From positions 1 to 44,311 of the forward strand of contig LBRX01000002.1 in assembly GCA_000991645.1 (NCBI GenBank): a stretch of 44,311 nucleotides of DNA, in the 5' to 3' direction. Positions 38,238-44,311 of this stretch are shown piece after piece. Position numbers and translations under genes: made by a program. Position 1 is the stretch's first letter. The number at the start of each line of letters is the position of its first letter. Source of the DNA: Candidatus Moranbacteria bacterium GW2011_GWE2_36_40 (lineage in GTDB: Bacteria; Patescibacteriota; Minisyncoccia; Moranbacterales; GWC2-37-73). The notes below the pieces were generated by a model. The model was given only the letters and a program-made list of their open reading frames with translations, was not told the origin of the DNA and did no database searches.

Positions 38238-38498
38238 TCATGAAAAGGAATTGAGTTTGAAAGTTATGAGGTTCACAAACTTCCGCAATATGCAATGAAA
38301 TTGGCTGACAAATTTCATAGTTTTTATGATGCATGTAAGGTTATTGATGAGAATAATGAAGAGTTAACAATCGCTAGACTTTCTTTGATAAATGCTGTTA
38401 GAATAGTGTTAGCTGAAGTCCTTGAGCTTATTGGGGTGGGTGCACCTTCTAAGATGTAAAATTAGCTTAAAAGGTGGTTTAAATTGAAAATTATGAGA

Positions 38499-38576
38499 AG
38501 TTAATTAGTTGCATAGGTAATTAGTTAGATAGGAATTCCTAATTAACTAATAAACTAATTAACCAATCAACTAAAT
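38499..38576. repeat. GTTAATTAG palindrome before the glycosyltransferase, copy 3
   Basis: GTTAATTAGTTGCAT and AGGTAATTAGTTAGAT pair with ACTAATAAACTAATTAACC around AGGAATTCCT. Same family as 17187 and 17764; it abuts the ATG at 38579. Confidence 0.78.
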
Positions 38577-38578
38577 AT

Positions 38579-39760
38579 ATGAGAATTGGAATTGATGCAC
38601 GCTCGATTTTGAATCCTGAAAAAGGAGATGCTATTGGAGTTGGACACTACACTTATCAACTAATTCGTCATCTGCTCAAGATAGACAAGGAAAACGAATA
38701 TGTTATTTTCTTTGATTTTCGTGTTCGCGAAAAGGATGTTAAAAAATTTGCACAGCCAAATGTTAAGATAAAATTCTATCCTTTTTCTGATTATAAAAAA
38801 TATCTTCCAGGTGCTTATAGTGAAATTTTGGGTACTGCTACTTTGCAGAAAGAAAAATTGGATGTTCTTCATTCAACATCATCTTTTAATCGTATTCCGA
38901 TGAGTTATGGTGGAAAAGTTGCTGTGACTTTTCATGATATGTCCATGTTTAATATCCCGGAATATCTTTCTGCAATGAAAAGAACTCGCAACAAAGCAAT
39001 TGCAAGATTGATGGCAAAAAAGGCTGACAAAATAATTGCAGTTTCGAATTCCATTCAAGCTGATTTGCAGAAATTTCTTAATGTGTCATTGGAGAAAATA
39101 GATGTTATTTATAGTGGGTTGGATCATCGTTTTTTTGATGAATCAGAAATTGATGCTGGAAAAATATTGGTTAAATATGATATTACAAAAAAATATATTC
39201 TTTTTCTTGGAACCCTGGAACCTTCCAAAAATATCGCTAGACTCTTGGAGTCTTTTGCAAAATTTAAATTTACTCAAAAGAAAAAAAGTGGTGGAAAATT
39301 TGAATACCAATTAGTTTTGGCTGGTAAACGTGGTTGGCTTGCTCAAGAATATCAACAAATTATTAAAGACCTGGGACTTTCAAAGGATGTGGTTTTTACT
39401 GGTTATGTAATTGGTGATGAACTTGTTCCGCTTTTTAAGGGGGCAGAATTTTTTGTAATGCCATCTCTCTATGAAGGTTTTGGAATGACTGTTTTGGAAG
39501 CTTTTGCGACAAAAACACCAGCAATTATTTCCCAAGTTGCATCATTGCCTGAATTGGCAGGAGAAGCAGCTTATTATATTAATCCTTTGGATACTGTTGA
39601 AATGGCAAAGGCTTTTGAAGAATTTTCCTCAAATACTGAGTTGCGCCGTGAATATGTTGCCAGAGGCACAGAACAGGTTAAGAAATTCGATTGGGAAAAA
39701 ACTGCCCGTGAAACATTAGAAGTTTATAAACAATTAGCTGAAAAAAACAAAAATGTTTAA
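38579..39760 (+). CDS. GT4-family glycosyltransferase
   Basis: The protein has 393 residues and starts MRIGIDARSILNPEKGDAIG, the usual opening of GT-B/GT4 enzymes (GVGHYTYQLI loop). The donor-binding half has ILFLGTLEPSKN (about 203-214), LVLAGKRGWL, DVVFTGYV and the EX7E-type motif EGFGMTVLEAFATK (about 298-311). It should transfer a sugar from an NDP- or GDP-sugar to a cell-surface acceptor; the sugar cannot be read from sequence. Its last codons overlap the ileS start (ATGTTTAA), so the two are coupled. A palindromic repeat fills the place of a ribosome-binding site. Confidence 0.92.
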   Translation: MRIGIDARSILNPEKGDAIGVGHYTYQLIRHLLKIDKENEYVIFFDFRVREKDVKKFAQPNVKIKFYPFSDYKKYLPGAYSEILGTATLQKEKLDVLHSTSSFNRIPMSYGGKVAVTFHDMSMFNIPEYLSAMKRTRNKAIARLMAKKADKIIAVSNSIQADLQKFLNVSLEKIDVIYSGLDHRFFDESEIDAGKILVKYDITKKYILFLGTLEPSKNIARLLESFAKFKFTQKKKSGGKFEYQLVLAGKRGWLAQEYQQIIKDLGLSKDVVFTGYVIGDELVPLFKGAEFFVMPSLYEGFGMTVLEAFATKTPAIISQVASLPELAGEAAYYINPLDTVEMAKAFEEFSSNTELRREYVARGTEQVKKFDWEKTARETLEVYKQLAEKNKNV

Positions 39761-42659
39761 AAAAGTTGATCCAAAACAGAGCTTGCCAGAAATGGAAAAA
39801 GAAATTTTGAAATTTTGGGAGAAAGAAAAAATATTTGAAAAATCGCTGGATATTCGTAAAGATAATCAAGAGTATTCTTTTTTTGATGGACCTCCTTTTG
39901 CAACAGGCACGCCGCATTATGGCCATTTGGTTGGCTCAACAATGAAAGATGTGGTGCCGCGTTATTGGACGATGCGTGGATTTCATGTGGAAAGAAAATG
40001 GGGATGGGATTGCCATGGACTTCCAATTGAAAATATTGTGGAAAAAGAACTTGGCTCAAAAGCAAAGAGTGATATTGAAAAAATGGGAATTGAAAAGTTT
40101 AATGAGCTTTGTCGCTCAAAGGTTCTTAAATATGTTGATGAATGGAAGGTTGTAATAAATCGCTTGGGGCGCTGGGCTGACATGGACAATGCCTACAGGA
40201 CAATGGATCTTTCATATATGGAATCGGTATGGTGGGTTTTTAAGGAGCTTTGGGATAAGGGTCTGATTTATGAAGGATATCGCTCAATGCACGTTTGTCC
40301 GCGCTGCGAAACCACTCTTTCTCAAATGGAAGTTAGTGAGGGATATCAAGACATAAAAGATTTATCGGTAACTGCAAAGTTTGAATTGATGGATGAACCT
40401 GGCGTGTACGTTTTGGCTTGGACGACCACTCCATGGACGTTAATTGGGAATGTAGCATTGGCTGTAAATCCTGAAATTGAATATGTCTACGTGGAGATGG
40501 TTAATATTGAAAATGATGGAGAATTTAGGGAGGAAGTTTTTGTGGTGGCAAAAAATCGCGTTGCTGATTTGTTTAAAGATAAAAAGATTGAAATTGTGAG
40601 GACAATTTTTGGTAGGGATTTGATCGGAAAAAAGTATAAACCTCTTTTTGAATATTATGCTAAGCCAGAGTTGGAAAATTTTTCCAATGGATGGCAAGTG
40701 GTTGGTGGAGATTTTGTTGGCGCTGAAGATGGAACAGGAGTTGTTCATATTGCACCAGCTTTTGGTGAGGACGATTTGAATCTTGGTAAAGAAAAGGATC
40801 TGCCATTTGTGCAGCATGTTGGGATGGATGGCATAATCAAGTCAGGCGCAGGAGAGTTTTCAGGGTTAAGCGTCAAGCCAGCAGGAGATCATACTTCGAC
40901 TGATGTTGAAATAATAAAACATCTTGCCAAAATTGAGAGACTTTTTGCTAAATCAAAATATGAACATAGTTATCCTCATTGCTGGAGATGCGATACTCCT
41001 CTTATAAACTACGCAACTTCTTCTTGGTTTGTGAATGTTGCTGACATTAAGCCTAAAGCACTTGAATTAGCAAAAGAAATAAATTGGTCCCCGGAAAATA
41101 TTAAAGAAGGTCGTTTTGGAAAATGGCTGGAAGGTGCGCGTGATTGGTCAATTTCTCGTCAGCGATTTTGGGCCTCTGTTATTCCTGTTTGGCGTTGTGA
41201 ATGTGGAGAGGTGAAAGTTTTTGGATCAGTTTCCGAGCTCGAACAAGCAAGTAATCAAAAAATAGAGGATATTCATAAACATGTGGTGGACAAAATTCTT
41301 GTTGACTGTGTTGAATGCGGAAAGCAGATGAAAAGAGTTCCAGATGTGTTGGATACATGGTTTGATTCAGGTTCAATGCCATATGCGCAGCAGCATTATC
41401 CTTTTGAAAATGGTGAAAAATTTGAAAAAAGTTTTCCAGCTGAATTTATTGCAGAAGGTGTGGATCAAACACGCGCTTGGTTTTATTATCAACATATTAT
41501 TGCAAGTGCTATTAAAAAATCCGTGGCTTTTAAAAATGTGATTGTGAATGGAACAGTTTTGGCAGAAGATGGAAAAAAAATGAGCAAACGTCTTTCCAAT
41601 TATCCTGATCCAATGTTGATGTTTGATAAATATGGAGCTGATTCAATAAGATTTTATTTGATGAGTTCTCCTGTGGTGGCCGCACAAAACTTGAATTTTT
41701 CAGAAAAAGATGTTGCTGAGTTTACTCGTGGTCCAATGAGGATGCTTTGGAATTCGTATTCCTTTTTCGTGCTATACGCAAATATTGATCAATGGAAACA
41801 CACTGATTATTTCAAGCATTCAGTTGCTTCCAATTTGCTTGATAGATGGATTCTCTCAGAGCTTAATACTCTTATTGTTTCAGTGCATGATGGAATGGAA
41901 AATTATAAATTGCATCAAGCAGCACGTTCTTTTCCAAAATTCATTGACGATCTTTCCAACTGGTACGTGCGTAGAAGCAGAAAGCGTTTTTGGAAAAGTG
42001 AAAACGATGTTGATAAAAATGAAGCATATGCAACTTTGCATCATGTGTTGGTAAATTTGTCAAAAATGATGGCTCCGTTCGCACCTTTTATTAGTGAAGA
42101 AATCTATAAAAATCTTACTGGGAAAGAATCTGTGCATCTTGCTGATCTGCCAACAGGTGATCGTCATCATGTGGATGAGTTTTTGAATGACAAAATGCGC
42201 AGCGTGCGAGAAATTGTGACTCATGGTTTGCAACTTCGCTCCCAAGCAAAAATTAAAGTTCGTCAGCCATTGTCCAAGGTTACAGTCAAGGAAGTCTTTG
42301 AAGATGAATTGGTGGAGATAATTAAGGATGAACTTAATGTTAAAGAAGTTTGTGTTGATGCTGAACAAGAGGATAGAATTTTGCTTGAAACTGAAATAAC
42401 CGAAGAATTAGCATTGGAAGGGGTGGCTCGTGAAATTGTGCGGCACATTCAAGAGATGCGCAAAGAGGCAGGCTATGATGTTGACAATCACATCAAAGTG
42501 TGCTATAATGGACAATCGGATGTGTTTGAAAAATTTGGTGACCTTATTGCTAAAGAAACGCTTTCCGATGCCATTTACAAGGAAATCTCTGAAGATGGTG
42601 ATTTGATAAAAACAATCGTGCTTGATGGAAATGAATTTTTAATTTCCATCAAAAGATGA
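39753..42659 (+). CDS. ileS: isoleucyl-tRNA synthetase
   Basis: IleRS charges tRNA-Ile and edits valine. The protein has 968 residues. The HIGH site is PHYGHL within GPPFATGTPHYGHLVGST (about 47-64). The KMSKS site is KKMSKRLSNY at about 608. The editing domain has AWTTTPWTLIGN (about 222) and GTGVVHIAPAFGEDD. Anticodon-domain marks are LDRWILSELN and YVRRSRKRFW. CPRCETTLS, CECG and CVECG suggest zinc sites. The HYGH form with KMSKR and no C-terminal zinc finger fits the eukaryote-like type-2 IleRS, which is mupirocin-tolerant in other species. The start overlaps the glycosyltransferase stop by 8 bases. Confidence 0.96.
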   Translation: MFKKVDPKQSLPEMEKEILKFWEKEKIFEKSLDIRKDNQEYSFFDGPPFATGTPHYGHLVGSTMKDVVPRYWTMRGFHVERKWGWDCHGLPIENIVEKELGSKAKSDIEKMGIEKFNELCRSKVLKYVDEWKVVINRLGRWADMDNAYRTMDLSYMESVWWVFKELWDKGLIYEGYRSMHVCPRCETTLSQMEVSEGYQDIKDLSVTAKFELMDEPGVYVLAWTTTPWTLIGNVALAVNPEIEYVYVEMVNIENDGEFREEVFVVAKNRVADLFKDKKIEIVRTIFGRDLIGKKYKPLFEYYAKPELENFSNGWQVVGGDFVGAEDGTGVVHIAPAFGEDDLNLGKEKDLPFVQHVGMDGIIKSGAGEFSGLSVKPAGDHTSTDVEIIKHLAKIERLFAKSKYEHSYPHCWRCDTPLINYATSSWFVNVADIKPKALELAKEINWSPENIKEGRFGKWLEGARDWSISRQRFWASVIPVWRCECGEVKVFGSVSELEQASNQKIEDIHKHVVDKILVDCVECGKQMKRVPDVLDTWFDSGSMPYAQQHYPFENGEKFEKSFPAEFIAEGVDQTRAWFYYQHIIASAIKKSVAFKNVIVNGTVLAEDGKKMSKRLSNYPDPMLMFDKYGADSIRFYLMSSPVVAAQNLNFSEKDVAEFTRGPMRMLWNSYSFFVLYANIDQWKHTDYFKHSVASNLLDRWILSELNTLIVSVHDGMENYKLHQAARSFPKFIDDLSNWYVRRSRKRFWKSENDVDKNEAYATLHHVLVNLSKMMAPFAPFISEEIYKNLTGKESVHLADLPTGDRHHVDEFLNDKMRSVREIVTHGLQLRSQAKIKVRQPLSKVTVKEVFEDELVEIIKDELNVKEVCVDAEQEDRILLETEITEELALEGVAREIVRHIQEMRKEAGYDVDNHIKVCYNGQSDVFEKFGDLIAKETLSDAIYKEISEDGDLIKTIVLDGNEFLISIKR

Positions 42660-42748
42660 TAAAATAAATCCATAAAGATAGTTCTTTTTGGATATTAGAA
42701 GGGGAAATTCAACCATGCCTGGAAAAACCAGGAGAAAGGAAGTGAAAA

Positions 42749-43021
42749 ATGAAATATGCAAATGCAGTAGGAGTCAAAAGGCAGGGAAGGCTTGGCGATA
42801 TAGTAGCTTCTCTGGAAAGAATTTCGGAGATATTCTTTCTGATTGTTCTTTCTATTGCAATGATTGCTGTGTATTTTTTTGTCGGCACATTTCTTTTTGA
42901 TCATGTTGTTTTGGTCAAAAAAGGCTTGCTTGCACTTTTCGCCTTCTTTCTTTTTCTCTTTTTTTTAAATTCGCTTACGCAAGATTTTTTTAGTGAGCGT
43001 GAGCAAATTTACTGGGAGTGA
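42749..43021 (+). CDS. 90-residue protein with two membrane segments
   Basis: The ATG at 42749 follows AGGAG and AAAGGAAG (42728-42741), a good Shine-Dalgarno region. Hydrophobic segments are at about 29-47 (IFFLIVLSIAMIAVYFFVG) and 59-75 (KGLLALFAFFLFLFFLN). The head is basic and the tail is FFSEREQIYWE. Function is unknown. It has its own terminator, so it is a single-gene unit after ileS. Confidence 0.72.
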   Translation: MKYANAVGVKRQGRLGDIVASLERISEIFFLIVLSIAMIAVYFFVGTFLFDHVVLVKKGLLALFAFFLFLFFLNSLTQDFFSEREQIYWE

Positions 43022-43043
43022 TTTGATTTTTCCAAAATTTTTT

Positions 43044-43078
43044 TGGTTACCGGCAACTTGTCGGTAACCTTTTTTTAT
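43044..43078 (+). terminator. terminator of the 90-residue membrane protein
   Basis: GGTTACCGGCA pairs with TGTCGGTAACC (one G-T) around ACTT, followed by TTTTTTT. Confidence 0.9.
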
Positions 43079-43118
43079 TTTCCACAAACATGGTTATACA
43101 CGACGTATGGTTTGTTAG

Positions 43119-43241
43119 TTGGCTTTTGATTTGCTTGTTTCCTTTTTCGGCACGCTCTTGGTCAAAATTCATGGCCAATCGCTCTTAATTTCCTGTCGTC
43201 ATTAAACGGCCTCGAAAGAAAACAGCCAAATCAAAAGCTGG
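43119..43241. repeat. large stem-loop element between the membrane gene and recO
   Basis: TGGCTTTTGATTTGCTTGTT and CCTTTTTCG (43119-43149) pair with CGAAAGAAAACAGCC and AAATCAAAAGCTGG (43213-43241). The interior about 60 bases holds a smaller GGTC/GGCC pairing near 43160-43173. This may be a MITE-like element or a structured RNA. There is nothing else in the 279-base gap apart from the recO promoter. Confidence 0.6.
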
Positions 43242-43264
43242 GAGTTATTTTTTGAAACCAGATA

Positions 43265-43294
43265 TTGCGCAGGACCCAACAAGCACCCTATAAT
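43265..43294 (+). promoter_or_regulatory. recO promoter, leaderless type
   Basis: TTGCGC at 43265-43270 and TATAAT at 43289-43294 are 18 bases apart. The ATG at 43301 lies 7 bases past the -10 box, so the transcript probably begins at the start codon. This also decides the start against the TTG at 43265. Confidence 0.72.
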
Positions 43295-43300
43295 GAAAAG

Positions 43301-44023
43301 ATGGAATATAAATACACTGGCATTATTTTAAATAAGCGTGATGCGGGAGAAACTGACAGGATTTGCACAATCTATACTCTTGAAGGTGGCAAAATTCGTT
43401 CATTGGCTAAAGGTGTTCGCAAAGCTCAGGCCAAACTGGCTGCTTCATTGGAAAATATCACTTTGGCTGATATCACAATTGTTAGAGCTAGAGGTTTAGG
43501 TAAGATAACAGGTTCTATTGTGGAAAATAATTTTTCTTTTCTTAAACAAGATATTGATGCATTGACGGAAGCTTTTGGAGGACTAGCCATCTTTGATAAA
43601 ATGGTTGACTATGAACATCCTGATGATGCAGTGTTTGTCTTGCTCAAGGAATATCTTGAGGCGGTTGAAATTGCTGCCGTGGAAAAATTGTCGGAAAAAC
43701 AAATTTTGTTGCGGCTTGGTTTTACAATAAAATTATTGGATTCTCTTGGCTATGCGCTTGAGGTTGATAAGTGTGTTGCTTGCGGGGGAAAATTAAACGA
43801 AAAATCAATTTCTTTTAATTCTCGCTCTGGCGGTGTTTTGTGTGGAAATTGTCCTTCGCAGCATGATGATTCCCTGAGTTTGCCCATAAGCTCTAATGCT
43901 ATAAAAATGATAAGATTATTTTTGGCAAACAATATGGCCACACTTGGAAAAATAAAAGCTTCTCGTCAGGATTATGACAGTGTTCGTTTGGTGGTGGATG
44001 ACTTTTTGAGATGGACACTATAA
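43301..44023 (+). CDS. recO: DNA repair protein RecO
   Basis: RecO loads RecA onto SSB-coated DNA. The protein has 240 residues from ATG 43301 (MEYKYTGIILNKRDAGETDR). The N-terminal OB fold covers about 1-80, with IYTLEGGKIRSLAKGVRK. A helical middle follows. The zinc site CVACGGKL...LCGNC at about 158-187 is complete. The order and length match RecO. It is preceded by a leaderless-type promoter and followed by an AT-rich repeat. Confidence 0.94.
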   Translation: MEYKYTGIILNKRDAGETDRICTIYTLEGGKIRSLAKGVRKAQAKLAASLENITLADITIVRARGLGKITGSIVENNFSFLKQDIDALTEAFGGLAIFDKMVDYEHPDDAVFVLLKEYLEAVEIAAVEKLSEKQILLRLGFTIKLLDSLGYALEVDKCVACGGKLNEKSISFNSRSGGVLCGNCPSQHDDSLSLPISSNAIKMIRLFLANNMATLGKIKASRQDYDSVRLVVDDFLRWTL

Positions 44024-44030
44024 AAATTTT

Positions 44031-44165
44031 TAATTTTCAATTTTTAATTTCTAAACAATCCGCCAGCTGGCGAACTAGTGACTTAACTTTAAAATTTTTA
44101 AAAAATTGATGCATTGGAACATTGAGATTTGTTTGAAAATTGAAAATTGTGAATTGTAAATTATT
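44031..44165. repeat. AT-rich long palindrome after recO with nested insertion
   Basis: AATTTTCAATTTTTAATTTC on the left pairs with GAAAATTGAAAATTGTG words on the right. The right arm contains the reverse of the word CAATTTTCAAACAAATCTC found at 19026-19044. A perfect CGCCAGCTGGCG palindrome (44061-44072) sits inside the left arm. Confidence 0.72.
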
Positions 44166-44177
44166 GATAACGTTATT

Positions 44178-44205
44178 TTGAAAAAGCTTTATTTTATAGT
44201 ATAAT
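44178..44205 (+). promoter_or_regulatory. promoter of the gene at the right edge
   Basis: TTGAAA at 44178-44183 and TATAAT at 44200-44205 have 16-base spacing. The leader carries two direct copies of TAATCATAGA (44231, 44266). Confidence 0.55.
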
Positions 44206-44277
44206 AATAATAAATTGAACTGGTCTAAAGTAATCATAGATTTTTCCCGAATATTGACCGAAAGTTAATCATAGAAA

Positions 44278-44311
44278 ATGCCAGATAATGAAATCCTAGA
44301 AAAGTGCATTG
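44278..44311 (+). CDS. start of a gene cut by the right edge
   Basis: ATG 44278 opens MPDNEILEKCI and remains open to the window end. It is too short to identify. The promoter at 44178 supports a gene here. Confidence 0.35.
   Translation, partial: MPDNEILEKCI

Larger units (their letters stand above)
36784..38459 (+). pseudogene. argS: arginyl-tRNA synthetase, broken by a frameshifting deletion near the C-terminus
   Basis: ArgRS charges tRNA-Arg. The first frame gives 504 residues with NPTGPLHLGNGRGGFYGD (HIGH-type), QVEKLGHSV, DHHGYVSRLKAVALAL, and ARMSKRAGNVINLDDL. It reads into LLTHEKELSLK and then leaves the family, stopping at 38298. The missing C-terminal anticodon-binding end is intact in another frame from about 38259: ESYEVHKLPQYAMKLADKFH to GVGAPSKM, TAA at 38457-38459. 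About 16-20 family residues between ELSL and YEVHKLP are absent. Two repeats are inserted, at 37000-37073 and 38141-38237. It may be a real lesion, a strain variant or an assembly error; the enzyme is normally essential. Confidence 0.85.

Noticed and set aside
36784..38459. Programmed frameshift as explanation for argS
   Set aside because: About 16-20 conserved residues are missing as well, and no slippery heptamer with a downstream structure is evident, so a deletion is simpler.
42688..42900. 70-residue plus-strand ORF overlapping the membrane protein gene
   Set aside because: The frame at 42749 encodes two clean membrane helices and has the better ribosome-binding site; the other frame has mixed composition.

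Overview
The window looks like chromosomal DNA from a Patescibacteria (Candidate Phyla Radiation) bacterium, most likely from the Parcubacteria side. I infer this from the AT-rich sequence, short single-copy housekeeping genes, very few Shine-Dalgarno sequences, an IleRS of the HYGH/KMSKR long type, a truncated UvrC, and REP-like palindromes scattered inside reading frames. TGA is used as a stop, so recoded lineages (Gracilibacteria, Absconditabacteria) are unlikely. I see no tRNA, rRNA, CRISPR array, prophage or transposase gene.

Layout. 1-2002: two small membrane or basic proteins, a zeta-toxin-like P-loop kinase and an overlapping 59-residue ORF. 2023-9660: rpoB and rpoC behind a long leader. 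9668-16131: a small zinc-ribbon gene, lexA, ftsK, a RodZ-like gene, recA and a 46-residue zinc-ribbon/membrane peptide. 16339-18426 (minus): rpsF-ssb-rpsR and efp, with an unusual upstream region holding a 17-codon ORF and a candidate structured RNA. 19134-27646: a uvrB remnant, uvrB, a membrane-anchored thioredoxin/GILT-like protein, uvrA, a minus-strand orphan and uvrC. 27741-32215: a probable copper operon (secreted Cys protein, HMA-TauE/DsbD-cupredoxin fusion, CopA ATPase). 32528-44023: a second uvrA, a membrane protein, rsmI, a broken argS, a GT4 glycosyltransferase, ileS, a small membrane protein and recO. The right edge starts another gene.

How the genes fit together. The region is rich in DNA-damage functions: lexA, recA, recO, ssb, uvrB, uvrC and two different uvrA genes. 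They sit beside core transcription (rpoBC), translation (rpsF, rpsR, efp, ileS, argS) and division (ftsK, rodZ-like) genes.

The most unusual property is a set of palindromic repeat families found between genes and also inserted in frame inside conserved genes: uvrC (about six insertions), uvrA, copA, the TauE fusion, argS and two small genes. In one family, the inner stem differs in every copy but stays base-paired, which points to selection or copying for hairpin structure. This resembles the Rickettsia palindromic elements and REP/RAYT systems but involves several unrelated families at once. rpoB, rpoC, recA, lexA, uvrB, ileS and the second uvrA contain none that I can see. Other notable points are argS broken by a small deletion and frameshift, leaderless-type promoters before argS, recO and the TauE fusion, and strong Shine-Dalgarno sequences confined mainly to orphan small genes.
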